Part shown: positions 45,175 to 53,675 of the stretch, one piece after another | How the letters are laid out: each line of letters begins with the position of its first letter | How positions within the stretch are numbered: position 1 is the stretch's first letter | From: SAR86 cluster bacterium | Lineage (GTDB): Bacteria > Pseudomonadota > Gammaproteobacteria > Magnimaribacterales > TMED112 | Direction of reading: 5' to 3' | DNA length: 64,000 nucleotides | NCBI GenBank assembly: GCA_023703535.1 | Contig: CP097967.1 | Coordinates: 627,208-691,207, forward strand | Made by a program: the position numbers and the translations under genes | The notes under the pieces: model-generated | Databases searched by the model: none | What the model was told of the DNA's origin: nothing | The model's input: the letters and a program-made list of their open reading frames with translations, nothing else

Positions 45175-46575
45175 ATGTCATCAGATAATTTATTTCTAAA
45201 AAGTATTTCGAAAATGTTTAACAATGCAATCGAAATTCTTGATATAGATAAAGGACTTGCAAATCAAATTAAATCTTGCAACAGCACACATACTATAAGA
45301 TTCGGAGTTAAGTTAGATAAGGGAATTAAAGTATTTACTGGTTGGCGAGCAGTGCATTCTGAACATCTTGAGCCTGTCAAAGGAGGAATCAGATATAGTC
45401 CTGCTGTGAGCGCTTCAGAAGTTGAAGCTATGGCTGCTTTAATGACTTTTAAAAATGCAGTAATTGATGTCCCTTTTGGAGGTTCAAAAGGAGGTTTAAA
45501 AATTGATCCGTCAAAATATTCTGATGAAGATTTAGAAAAAATTACAAGAAGATTTACAGAAGAACTAGTTAAAAGAGGGCTTATTTCTCCAAGTTTAAAT
45601 GTTCCTGCTCCTGACATGGGAACTGGAAAAAAAGAAATGGCGTGGATAGCTGATGAATATAAAAGACTCAACCCTCATGACATTAATGCTTTTGCATGTG
45701 TTACTGGCAAACCAGAGAATATGGGCGGTGTCGATGGAAGAACTGAAGCAACTGGAAGAGGAATATTTTTTGCACTAAGGGCATTTTTTAATTCTGCAGA
45801 TGTGAAAAAAACAAAAATCAAAGGTCCCTTAAAAAGTCAAAAAATCATAATCGAAGGTCTTGGAAAAGTAGGTTTTTTCGCAGCTAGAGCTTTAAATGAA
45901 CACGGTTCAAAAATTGTTGGAATAATAGAAAAAGATGTTTCCTTCCATAATACCAAAGGTCTAAATGTGCAAGGCATTAAAGACTGGCTAGACAATTCAG
46001 GTGATGTAAAAGACTGTCCATTTGGAGAAGATATAAAAACAAAGGAAGAAGTATTTGCTTCTGATTGTGATATTTTTATCCCTGCAGCAACAGAGGGTAC
46101 TGTCACAGAGCAAAATCAAGAACAAATTAAAGCTAAAGTAATTTGTGAAGCAGCTAATGGGCCATTAACTTCACGAGCAGATCACTATCTTAATGAAAGA
46201 GGGGTTTTGATTATTCCTGATTTATATGCAAATGCTGGAGGAGTAGCAGTAAGTTATTTTGAGTGGGTACGGAATCTTTCACATATGAGATTTGGAAGAA
46301 TGGAAAAAAGAAGAAAAGAATATGAGAATGCCTCTCTTATAAATTTAATTGAAAGCTCTACAGGATCCAGAATACCTTCAAACAAAAAATTACTATTAAG
46401 CAAGGGCAGAACAGAACTAGATTTAGTTCGCTCAGGACTTGAGGATATGATGTTTGAGGCATATGAAAACATGAGTGAAATTTGGAATGAGAATGACTAC
46501 CCTTCTCTTAGAACAACAGCTTATATTTATTCAATCAAAAAGCTTATTGAGTCATATAAATCTATAGGGATTTAG
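45175..46575 (+). CDS. gdhA: Glutamate dehydrogenase
   Basis: The 466-residue protein follows the Glu/Leu/Phe/Val dehydrogenase pattern. It has VKGGIRYSPAVSASEVEAMA, PFGGSKGGLKIDP with the catalytic Lys, PAPDMGTGKKEMAWIADEY, and a Rossmann fold GLGKVGFFAARAL followed by IIEKD. The acidic residue at the end of the second strand suggests NAD preference. It interconverts glutamate and 2-oxoglutarate plus ammonia. AAGGGGGT lies upstream of the ATG. The stop codon is immediately followed by the 3' end of the opposite-strand tRNA-Arg gene with no spacer. Confidence 0.94.
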   Translation: MSSDNLFLKSISKMFNNAIEILDIDKGLANQIKSCNSTHTIRFGVKLDKGIKVFTGWRAVHSEHLEPVKGGIRYSPAVSASEVEAMAALMTFKNAVIDVPFGGSKGGLKIDPSKYSDEDLEKITRRFTEELVKRGLISPSLNVPAPDMGTGKKEMAWIADEYKRLNPHDINAFACVTGKPENMGGVDGRTEATGRGIFFALRAFFNSADVKKTKIKGPLKSQKIIIEGLGKVGFFAARALNEHGSKIVGIIEKDVSFHNTKGLNVQGIKDWLDNSGDVKDCPFGEDIKTKEEVFASDCDIFIPAATEGTVTEQNQEQIKAKVICEAANGPLTSRADHYLNERGVLIIPDLYANAGGVAVSYFEWVRNLSHMRFGRMEKRRKEYENASLINLIESSTGSRIPSNKKLLLSKGRTELDLVRSGLEDMMFEAYENMSEIWNENDYPSLRTTAYIYSIKKLIESYKSIGI

Positions 46576-46652
46576 TGGCGCGCCAGGGAGGATTCGAACC
46601 CCCGACCAATAGCTTAGAAGGCTACTGCTCTATCCAGCTGAGCTACTGGCGC
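46576..46652 (-). tRNA. tRNA-Arg (TCT)
   Basis: The minus strand has acceptor GCGCCAG/CTGGCGC, a normal D arm, the anticodon arm GTAGC-CTTCTAA-GCTAT with anticodon TCT and one G-T pair, and an encoded CCA. Its 3' end directly abuts the gdhA stop codon. It reads AGA-type arginine codons, which are abundant in this AT-rich genome. Confidence 0.95.
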
Positions 46653-46716
46653 TAAGGTAAGTATTCTAATTAACTAAAGTTCTTTAATCTACTAAAATAC
46701 TCATCGAGACCAAAAT

Positions 46717-47256
46717 CTATCTCTTTTGTATTTGTGGGTTTAATGTATTTAGCTCAATTTCCTTAATATTTTTTTGCGCTTGTAAATTAAGGATTGTTTT
46801 TTCTATCTGAGAAAAGTCTTGTACCTTAAAAACACCTGTATTAATAGCTGAAAAATCAGAAGTTAATTCTAAAGAATTATTATTTGCAAATTCCTCTAAA
46901 TTCTGACTTTCTGAAAACTTTATTATGAGCTTTCCATCAGTAAATTTAATTGAACGGTCAAAGTCCTCAACTACATAAAGTTTCTCTGCTTTAATAGACG
47001 TATCAATAAATTCTTCTAGGACAGATTTATCTAGTTCATACGTATAAGAACCAATACTTTTTACTCCCAGCAGTGAAGGGTTTGGCAAAAGAGCATTATT
47101 CAGTGCTATGGAGTTATAAAAAAACTTATATCTGCTTTCAATTGATGGTCGATTTTTACTCTTCTCAAGGTTTTCTGATATTTCTTTAATATCAATTTGT
47201 TCAGCAGATAAGTCCATCATTAAAATTAAAGTAATAAACTTAAACAATACTTTCAT
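46717..47256 (-). CDS. Secreted subtilase propeptide-like protein (displaced prepro region?)
   Basis: The 179-residue protein starts with a signal peptide (KVLFKFITLILMMDLSAEQ). Its second half, KLIIKFSESQNLEEFANN through FKVQDFSQIEKTILNLQAQ and NIKEIELN, looks like the N-terminal propeptide of S8 proteases (an open alpha/beta domain with an IVKF strand and a final IEYVEPN-like strand). It has no catalytic motif. Its ATG is 1 base after the stop of the S8 protease gene (TAG-C-ATG), so translation is likely coupled. That protease lacks exactly this kind of region at its own N-terminus. It may be the permuted prepro part, acting in trans as chaperone or inhibitor, or a dead relic. Family assignment is by pattern only. 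Confidence 0.6.
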   Translation of the reverse strand: MKVLFKFITLILMMDLSAEQIDIKEISENLEKSKNRPSIESRYKFFYNSIALNNALLPNPSLLGVKSIGSYTYELDKSVLEEFIDTSIKAEKLYVVEDFDRSIKFTDGKLIIKFSESQNLEEFANNNSLELTSDFSAINTGVFKVQDFSQIEKTILNLQAQKNIKEIELNTLNPQIQKR

Positions 47257-47257
47257 G

Positions 47258-48709
47258 CTAATTTGAATAAACTTCTATTCCCCATTTTGCAGTGCCAGAA
47301 GAAGAATCACCCACATAATCCCGAAACTCTACTGTCCAGACCCCTTCCATATTTTCTCCATAAAAACCTGCAGCCCCAATATCAACAGTATAGTTTGAAG
47401 GGCTGCTAGCTAAATTTGTATACGGCTGAAGAATTGGAATATATGTTCCAGATGGTGATTGAACTCTTATTCCAACCGAGTTTGCAATTGTATGAGTAAA
47501 AGAAAAACTAACTCTCACAAACTCAACTATTCCTGAACCATTTTCAGGTTTAGTTAAAGAAATAGTTTGTGTAACTGTACCTTCATCAGGAATTGAGAAT
47601 GTCTCGTCTGGAGTAGTGTAATCAGTTGTGAAAAAACTTCCTAAATCTTCAGAGTTAAATGTTTGAGCTAGAGAAACGGCAGCAGCACCATCTATTTTTC
47701 CAAAGCCATACCAATGATGATGAGAATACCCAGCAGCATTAGTTGTCCACTGATATTGAACAGTATCTTGTTGAGTATAAGTTTGATTAAGATCAACTTT
47801 TTGCGAAGTTGTTGCGAGGATATGTTTAACAGCTCTCCAAGTTAGGTTTGGGTTTGCTTCCAACATCAATGCAATTACGCCCGCAACAGTTGGGGCTGCT
47901 GCTGATGTCCCATTAAATGTTGAAGTGTAATTACAATTTGGATTTTCAGGATGTCCATCTGTGCTTTCAAAAGCATTTGCAGGACTACCAGTTGAGCCTC
48001 CTACATATCCTTTTTCACAACCTGTATCATCTGTTGTCATTACAGCAGGTGTCATTGTGCCGTATTCTCCACCAAACCCCGCAACCCAAACCGATGGACC
48101 TGTAGTTGAATAAGTGGATCTCAGACCGTTTGCATTTAATGAAGAAACTTGAATTATGTGTGGAACACTTTGATTGTCATCAATTGCAATGGAAGTGCAT
48201 GTCAATTTTGTGCCACAGTTTACTCCAGAATTTTCAGCTGGATAATCATTAAAACCATTTCCTGCTGATTGAACATATATTGCACCCTTTCCTCCTCGTA
48301 AGTTCTCTACACCGTAAATAAGTGCATCCTCTAATGAAGCTTCTAGGTAATCTGCAAAAGTATATTTTTCTGCCTCTCCCCCGTAACCCCTGCCATAACT
48401 CATGTTATAAATGTCTACATTTACTGGTATTGGTGGTTCTGTTCCCCAAGATTTAATTTGATTTTCATAAGTTGAATTCTCAAGATAATTATATCCAATA
48501 AGGGAAGCATTATATGCCACTCCTCTTACTCCAATACCATTAAAGCCTTTTGCTGCAATAATTCCAGCCACAGCATTTCCATGAGAACCATCATTTTTTT
48601 CATATAGTGGATCTTCATCAGAATTTAAAAAATCATATGAACCCGTAACGATGTTATCTACTAAATCCTCATGAGCTATTTCTAATCCATCATCAATGAC
48701 CGCAACCAA
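47258..48709 (-). CDS. S8 subtilase with C-terminal P domain, lacking signal and propeptide
   Basis: The catalytic triad is complete: Asp in VIDDG, His in SHGNAVAGI and Ser in NGTSAAAPTVAG. The last ~120 residues (TVTQTISL to WTVEFRDYVGDSSSGTAKWG) are a proprotein-convertase P domain. The only available start is a TTG at 48709 inside the first core strand. The open frame actually runs back to 48793 and still reads like family sequence (TAGEDLNVET), then hits a stop at 48794-48796, only 6 bases from the tRNA-Pro 3' end. So the signal peptide and propeptide are missing here. A propeptide-like gene follows 1 base downstream. It may be a broken or permuted secreted protease. Confidence 0.85.
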   Translation of the reverse strand: MVAVIDDGLEIAHEDLVDNIVTGSYDFLNSDEDPLYEKNDGSHGNAVAGIIAAKGFNGIGVRGVAYNASLIGYNYLENSTYENQIKSWGTEPPIPVNVDIYNMSYGRGYGGEAEKYTFADYLEASLEDALIYGVENLRGGKGAIYVQSAGNGFNDYPAENSGVNCGTKLTCTSIAIDDNQSVPHIIQVSSLNANGLRSTYSTTGPSVWVAGFGGEYGTMTPAVMTTDDTGCEKGYVGGSTGSPANAFESTDGHPENPNCNYTSTFNGTSAAAPTVAGVIALMLEANPNLTWRAVKHILATTSQKVDLNQTYTQQDTVQYQWTTNAAGYSHHHWYGFGKIDGAAAVSLAQTFNSEDLGSFFTTDYTTPDETFSIPDEGTVTQTISLTKPENGSGIVEFVRVSFSFTHTIANSVGIRVQSPSGTYIPILQPYTNLASSPSNYTVDIGAAGFYGENMEGVWTVEFRDYVGDSSSGTAKWGIEVYSN

Positions 48710-48801
48710 TACTCCTTGACCAGTTGTTCCACCATCAGTGACGGTCTCTACATTTAAGTCTTCTCCAGCTGTACCTGCTAAAACTGCAATTGATTAGTTA
48801 A

Positions 48802-48878
48802 TGGTCGGGGCAGCAGGATTTGAACCTGCGACCACCTGGTCCCAAACCAGGTGCGCTACCAGACTGCGCTATGCCCCG
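48802..48878 (-). tRNA. tRNA-Pro (TGG)
   Basis: The minus strand folds with acceptor CGGGGCA/TGCCCCG, the anticodon arm CCTGG-TTTGGGA-CCAGG with anticodon TGG, a T arm GCAGG-TTCAAAT-CCTGC, discriminator A and encoded CCA. Its 3' end lies 6 bases from the point where the S8 protease reading frame breaks off, which makes it a candidate integration or rearrangement site. Confidence 0.96.
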
Positions 48879-48934
48879 AAAAGGAAATCATATAAACTAT
48901 GTTTGCTAACTTCAAGCAAATATTTAACAGATAA

Positions 48935-49777
48935 ATGATTATATTAGATGGAAAAAAAGTTGCAGAAAAAAGCAATTTAGAGATTAAAAATAAGGTTGAA
49001 AACTTAAAAGCTCAAGCGGGTAGAAGTCCATTTCTTGCAGCAATACTTGTTGGAGATGATAAAGCCTCGGAAACATATGTTTCTATGAAAGAAAAAACTT
49101 GCCATCGACTGGGTCTAGAATCAAAATCTTTTAAACTTCCTGAATCTTCGTCTACCGAAGATGTTTTAGGTCTCATAAGAGAGCTAAACAAAAATGCAAA
49201 TGTTGATGGAATTTTATTGCAGCATCCTGTTCCCAAACAAGTTGATGAAATGAAGTGCTTCAATGAAATTCGGCTTGATAAAGACGTTGATGGTGTCAAT
49301 ACACAAGGCTATGGCAATATGGCTATGGGTATTGAGGCGTTTCATTCATGCACGCCTTTTGGAATTATGAGGCTCCTTGATGCTTATAAAGTAGATTGCA
49401 CTGGAAAGTTGGCAATTGTGGTGGGAAGAAGTCAAATTTTAGGGAAGCCGATGTCGGCAATGTTGTTAAACTCAAATGCAACTGTATTGACTGCACATTC
49501 CAAAACTAAGAACTTAAACGAATTGATATCAATGGGCGATATCGTTGTTGCAGCTGTTGGCAAACCAAAATTTATTAAGGCTAATAATTTAAAGAAAGAC
49601 TCAATTTTAATTGATGCTGGATATCATCCTGAACTAAACTGTGGAGATGTTGATATGGAAGGGATTGAAAAAATTGTCTCTGCTTATACTCCTGTTCCAG
49701 GTGGAGTTGGACCTATGACAATTAATTCACTTATTCTAAATACAGTAAAGTCAATGGAGAAAAGAATAAATGGCTAA
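48935..49777 (+). CDS. folD: Methylenetetrahydrofolate dehydrogenase / cyclohydrolase
   Basis: The 280-residue protein carries the FolD signatures: ETYVSMKEKTCHRLG with the catalytic Lys, GILLQHPVPKQVD, KDVDGVNTQGYG, the cofactor loop VVGRSQILGKPMSAMLL, and the final YTPVPGGVGPMTI. It interconverts 5,10-methylene-THF, methenyl-THF and 10-formyl-THF in one-carbon metabolism, feeding purine synthesis (purN is in the same window). The next gene starts 8 bases before its stop, so the pair is translationally coupled. Confidence 0.96.
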   Translation: MIILDGKKVAEKSNLEIKNKVENLKAQAGRSPFLAAILVGDDKASETYVSMKEKTCHRLGLESKSFKLPESSSTEDVLGLIRELNKNANVDGILLQHPVPKQVDEMKCFNEIRLDKDVDGVNTQGYGNMAMGIEAFHSCTPFGIMRLLDAYKVDCTGKLAIVVGRSQILGKPMSAMLLNSNATVLTAHSKTKNLNELISMGDIVVAAVGKPKFIKANNLKKDSILIDAGYHPELNCGDVDMEGIEKIVSAYTPVPGGVGPMTINSLILNTVKSMEKRING

Positions 49778-51491
49778 ACCTATCCCGTGTCTAGTTGGTT
49801 TTGGAGGCCTTACACCTGCAGGTAGAGGTTCTCATAACCTTAGTTATTCAAGGATGATCTATGATCTTGAATCCGAACAAAATAAATTTAATTATTTAAA
49901 ATCAGTTTTAACCTTATGCGGTTTAATTGATGAGACAACAGAGGCTCCAGAAATTGAACAGCTAATCCTTAGTAAAGAAAATGAAGTTTTAGAAAACACT
50001 TTAATGAGAAAATTAGACTATGAGTTTTTTCGGAATACTTTTTGGAGTTACGACTATGAGATGCCTGCAAATGCTTGTGGACAATTACCATACAGATTAG
50101 ACCCTGTTACTCATTATGCTTCAAGACAACATCCAAAAGCTCTAGGTATGTCTATTGTTGGTTTCACTGATGCAATGTCAGATGCAGGTTTCGATTTACG
50201 AAAGGAAATTGATACTTATGGGAGAGATAAGGTTGGGTGCTTTGCTGGATGCGCTGTGATGAATATGGACAGATATTCAGGTGATGGTCTTTTTGCATCT
50301 TATCCAATGGGCAAAAGAGCTTCATCTAAACACATTTCTTTTACTCTTCCTGAAATGACTGCAGATTTTATAAATGCTTACGTGACTGGAAGTTTAGGAA
50401 TTACCGGACATTTTATAGGTGCATGTGCAACTTCTCTTTATAACCTTAATGCAGGTGTTGAACTTATTAAGAGTGGCAAGAGTGAATTGGTTATTGTAGG
50501 AGCAGCCGAAGCAATTTTAGGCCCTCCTGCTTATATTGGTTTTAGTGCAATGGGAGCTATGGCGACTGATGAGAGAATGACTAATCTACAGCAACTACTT
50601 GGTGAAGGAGATGATCTGGATTACACAAAATTTTGCAGGCCATTTGGCGACAACATGGGCATGGTTTGTGGTGAATCTGCGGGCTTTGCTATTCTTATGA
50701 GTGATAGACTTGCTTTAGAAGTAGGTGCGAATATCAGAGGTTGCTTTTTAAATGTAAATATTAATGCTGACGGAAATAAAAAATCTATTTCCGGTCCTGG
50801 GGCAGGAAATTATTTTTCAGTAGGCAAAACATTCAAAGATATCGAAACTGTATTTGGGTCAAAGACTCTTCAAGAAAAAAGTTGTTTTCTTGCTCATGGA
50901 ACAGGAACTCCTTTAAATAGAATTACTGAATCTCATATTATTTCAACATTTGCAAAAGAATTTGGAATCCAAAATTTACCAGTTACATCTGTAAAATCTA
51001 AATTAGGACATACCATGGGGACTGCTGGCATGGATCAAATTTGGTGCGGTTTAGGAGCCCTAGAAAGTCAAAAACTAACAGGAATTTGTACGATACCAAA
51101 GCTTGCTGATGATGTTTTTAAAGATAATCTAGACTTTTTTTTAGATAATAAAGAATTTAGCTCTCAAAAAGATATTGCCTTCTTAAATTCAAAAGGCTTT
51201 GGAGGAAATAATGCTACCTCTGCATTAATATCTTCAAGCCTAACAGAGGAACTTCTTCAAAGAAGGTTTACAGAGAAAGAACTGAAAGCATGGAAAAAGA
51301 AGCGAGAAGCTACTTTAAAATTAAGAGAGAAAAATTTTGAGTTAGCTGTTAATAGCGACATTGAACCAATTTATGAATTCGATAAAGATGTTCTCGATCT
51401 TACTGATTTAGAAATTTCCAAGAAAAATATTAAGACTAAAACTGGTTTTAACTATGCCTTAAATTCAGATTTAACAAAATCTGATTTTTAA
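49770..51491 (+). CDS. Beta-ketoacyl-ACP synthase, long FabY-like form
   Basis: The 573-residue thiolase-fold protein has a Cys nucleophile in GACATSLYNLNAG, HGTGTPLNRITES with the first active-site His, and KSKLGHTMGTAGMDQIW with Lys and the second His. This Cys-His-His set defines condensing enzymes of the FabB/FabF type. It is ~160 residues longer than FabB/FabF, with an N-terminal extension (residues ~1-100) and a charged C-terminal tail. These features recall the FabY-type initiating synthase of Pseudomonas. It likely condenses malonyl-ACP with an acyl primer. Its start overlaps folD by 8 bases. The specific priming role is inferred. Confidence 0.8.
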   Translation: MAKPIPCLVGFGGLTPAGRGSHNLSYSRMIYDLESEQNKFNYLKSVLTLCGLIDETTEAPEIEQLILSKENEVLENTLMRKLDYEFFRNTFWSYDYEMPANACGQLPYRLDPVTHYASRQHPKALGMSIVGFTDAMSDAGFDLRKEIDTYGRDKVGCFAGCAVMNMDRYSGDGLFASYPMGKRASSKHISFTLPEMTADFINAYVTGSLGITGHFIGACATSLYNLNAGVELIKSGKSELVIVGAAEAILGPPAYIGFSAMGAMATDERMTNLQQLLGEGDDLDYTKFCRPFGDNMGMVCGESAGFAILMSDRLALEVGANIRGCFLNVNINADGNKKSISGPGAGNYFSVGKTFKDIETVFGSKTLQEKSCFLAHGTGTPLNRITESHIISTFAKEFGIQNLPVTSVKSKLGHTMGTAGMDQIWCGLGALESQKLTGICTIPKLADDVFKDNLDFFLDNKEFSSQKDIAFLNSKGFGGNNATSALISSSLTEELLQRRFTEKELKAWKKKREATLKLREKNFELAVNSDIEPIYEFDKDVLDLTDLEISKKNIKTKTGFNYALNSDLTKSDF

Positions 51492-51493
51492 GG

Positions 51494-52444
51494 TTAATCC
51501 TTTGAATCCCATTTGACTAGATAAGATCTTTCTTTGCTTGAAGCATAATAAGTTCTACTTAAAATCTCACCTATCACTCCCAAGCTTATGAACTGAACAC
51601 CAACAACTGTAAAAATTGTTCCAGCAATTAGAAGCGGTCTATCGCCTATGTCCATAGAGTAAACAAATTTAATAAAGATTAAATAACTAAGAATAGCGAC
51701 TCCTACAAAAGTCATTAACAAACCAAGAAATCCAAAAAAATGACCTGGTCTACTAAAAAATCTCATAAAGAAATAAACAGAAATAAGATCTAAAAAAACT
51801 CTAAAGGTTCTAGAAATCCCGTATTTTGATTCTCCCGCAATTCTTGGATGGTGGTCGACAACTAATTCATCAATTTTTTTGGCAGAAACTTTTGTTGCCA
51901 TCCATGCTGGAATAAATCTATGCATTTCACCATAAAGCTTCACCTCTCGTAAAATTTTTGCATTGTAGGCTTTAAGACTACACCCATAATCATTGAGCTT
52001 TACACCAGTTATGGCTCCGATTAGCTTGTTTGCAATGTAAGATGGTAGATTTCTAAATAAAAAATTATCTTTTCTGTCTTTTCTCCACCCAACAACTAGA
52101 TCTAAATTTTCATTAATTAATTTATGAAGCAAATTTGGAATATCTTTTGGATCATTTTGAAGATCGCTATCAAGCGTCACTAAATATTTTCCTGAAGCAT
52201 TGTCGAAACCAGCCTGTATTGCTGATGTTTGTCCAAAGTTTTTCGATAAAGATATAATTCTTAAATTTTTTTGCGATTTAGAGAGTTTTTGTAACAAATT
52301 CAATGAGCCATCTTCACTACCATCATCTACCAATATTAATTCCCAAGTCCATGCTTCATTACTTAATGCATCACTGACTTGTTTTATGAATGGCTCAAGA
52401 TTGTCTTTTTCATTAAATACAGGTGATATTATTGAAACGTCCAC
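51494..52444 (-). CDS. Polyprenyl-phosphate glycosyltransferase (GT2, ArnC/GtrB-like)
   Basis: The 316-residue protein begins with SIISPVFNEKDNLEPF and has LILVDDGSEDGS and VTLDSDLQNDP, the GT2 nucleotide-sugar and metal sites. The C-terminal third has two membrane helices (around FFGFLGLLMTFVGVAILSYL and LLIAGTIFTVVGVQFISLGV). Such proteins move a sugar from a nucleotide donor to undecaprenyl phosphate on the cytoplasmic face. It sits downstream of an ArnT-like transferase and two PAP2 phosphatases, pointing to modification of lipid A or another envelope glycan. The start overlaps the upstream PAP2 gene by 16 bases. Confidence 0.88.
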   Translation of the reverse strand: MDVSIISPVFNEKDNLEPFIKQVSDALSNEAWTWELILVDDGSEDGSLNLLQKLSKSQKNLRIISLSKNFGQTSAIQAGFDNASGKYLVTLDSDLQNDPKDIPNLLHKLINENLDLVVGWRKDRKDNFLFRNLPSYIANKLIGAITGVKLNDYGCSLKAYNAKILREVKLYGEMHRFIPAWMATKVSAKKIDELVVDHHPRIAGESKYGISRTFRVFLDLISVYFFMRFFSRPGHFFGFLGLLMTFVGVAILSYLIFIKFVYSMDIGDRPLLIAGTIFTVVGVQFISLGVIGEILSRTYYASSKERSYLVKWDSKD

Positions 52445-52971
52445 TTCTTTATTGTCCTTTTATAAATTTCATAAAATAAAATGCCAAAAATTAATCCAAG
52501 GGCTGTACCTATTATAACTTGGCTAAGAAAATGTTTTATCAGAAATACTCTTGAAAGACCTACCAAAATTGATATTAAAATTAAAATAGAAGTTATTAAC
52601 AGATTTCTCTCTATTAAAAAGAACAAGCTTGTAAATAAGAAAAAATTCAAAGCATGATTTGAAGGCATGCCAGTTTTCTGATCCCCACAAAGGCTTTCTA
52701 AAATACCCTCACCAATAAGAAATTCTCCATTAGCTCCGAAACAAGGCCTTTCCTCTGATAATATTTCTTTTAACAAAGCTCCCAGAAAATCGCCTATTAG
52801 AATAGCTAAAATGATGAAAACAAAAACCCAAAACTTTTTTTTAAAAAAAAAATAAATTGAGAATAAAAATAGCAGGGAAAATGAAAATAATCTTGTAGAA
52901 ATAATTTGAAAAAACGATTCAAACGATTTGAAATCACTCAGCCATAATGTAAAAAGAATATCTGCATTCAT
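52429..52971 (-). CDS. PAP2-family membrane phosphatase (first)
   Basis: The 180-residue protein has about five membrane helices and the three PAP2 signatures: KEILSEERPC, the central PSNHALN and the C-terminal SRVFLIKHFLSQVIIG with the catalytic His. PAP2 enzymes remove phosphate from lipid substrates such as undecaprenyl pyrophosphate, phosphatidic acid or lipid A. The neighbours (ArnT-like and ArnC-like genes) favour an envelope lipid substrate. It shares one base with the second PAP2 gene and overlaps the GT2 gene by 16 bases. The substrate cannot be read from the sequence. Confidence 0.88.
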   Translation of the reverse strand: MNADILFTLWLSDFKSFESFFQIISTRLFSFSLLFLFSIYFFFKKKFWVFVFIILAILIGDFLGALLKEILSEERPCFGANGEFLIGEGILESLCGDQKTGMPSNHALNFFLFTSLFFLIERNLLITSILILISILVGLSRVFLIKHFLSQVIIGTALGLIFGILFYEIYKRTIKKWTFQ

Positions 52972-53675
52972 TATAAATAATCAGAAATATCAAAAAATAA
53001 TATACCGGCCCATGATAGACCAATGAGCACAAATGAAAAGTATTTCAAAAAAATTGATTTCTCAACAAACGCTTTAATAAAATTTATTTTGAAAATTGCA
53101 ATGACCATTAGTACCAAAGCTAAACTTCCAAGAACATCGGAGAGCCAATGAGCGCCGATGATAACTCTACTTAATGCCACAGAGAGTGCTACTAAAATAA
53201 AAAAAGAGAAGATAATTTTACTTTCTTTTGATTTTAAATCTTTTAGAGCAAATGATAACCAAATTAAAATTACGGACAAAACAGTCGCTGCATGTCCGCT
53301 TGGAAAACTTCCAGCTATGAAAATTGGTTCAAGAAAAATTATCTCATCAGTAAATATGCTTGCAGGTCTTTCAAAAGATAAAATATATTTCAAAAATTGA
53401 ACATCTAAACCAATACATAGAGCAGGCACTATCATAAGCTGCACAGGCACATAGTTGATTTTTAATTTTGAAGATAAAAGTGAAAGACTGGGCACCAATA
53501 ATGCTGTTGCAAAAAAACCGTTTCCTATCTCAGTTAAAAAGGAAAAGAAATTTAAATCAAAAAGAAATTGATTGAAAAAAATTACAATTTTTGACTCTAA
53601 ATCTTGAAAAATTTTAAGTATAAGGCTTAAACAAAAAATTATTATTCCTGCAATAAATATATGTAATTTACTCAT
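52971..53675 (-). CDS. PAP2-family membrane phosphatase (second)
   Basis: The 234-residue protein has about six hydrophobic segments and complete PAP2 motifs: KYILSFERPA, FPSGHAATVLSV and SRVIIGAHWLSDVLGS. It is longer than the adjacent PAP2 protein and has a classic Gly-Ala-His-Trp-Leu-Ser-Asp third motif, so the two are not recent duplicates. It may act on undecaprenyl pyrophosphate or a lipid A phosphate. It overlaps the ArnT-like gene by 8 bases at its start, placing four genes in one overlapping operon. Confidence 0.88.
   Translation of the reverse strand: MSKLHIFIAGIIIFCLSLILKIFQDLESKIVIFFNQFLFDLNFFSFLTEIGNGFFATALLVPSLSLLSSKLKINYVPVQLMIVPALCIGLDVQFLKYILSFERPASIFTDEIIFLEPIFIAGSFPSGHAATVLSVILIWLSFALKDLKSKESKIIFSFFILVALSVALSRVIIGAHWLSDVLGSLALVLMVIAIFKINFIKAFVEKSIFLKYFSFVLIGLSWAGILFFDISDYL

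Noticed and set aside
45033..45224. Minus-strand open frame ending in AQLVRAPVCGTGGRGF
   Set aside because: It is the translation of the tRNA-His gene, a well-known false protein pattern.
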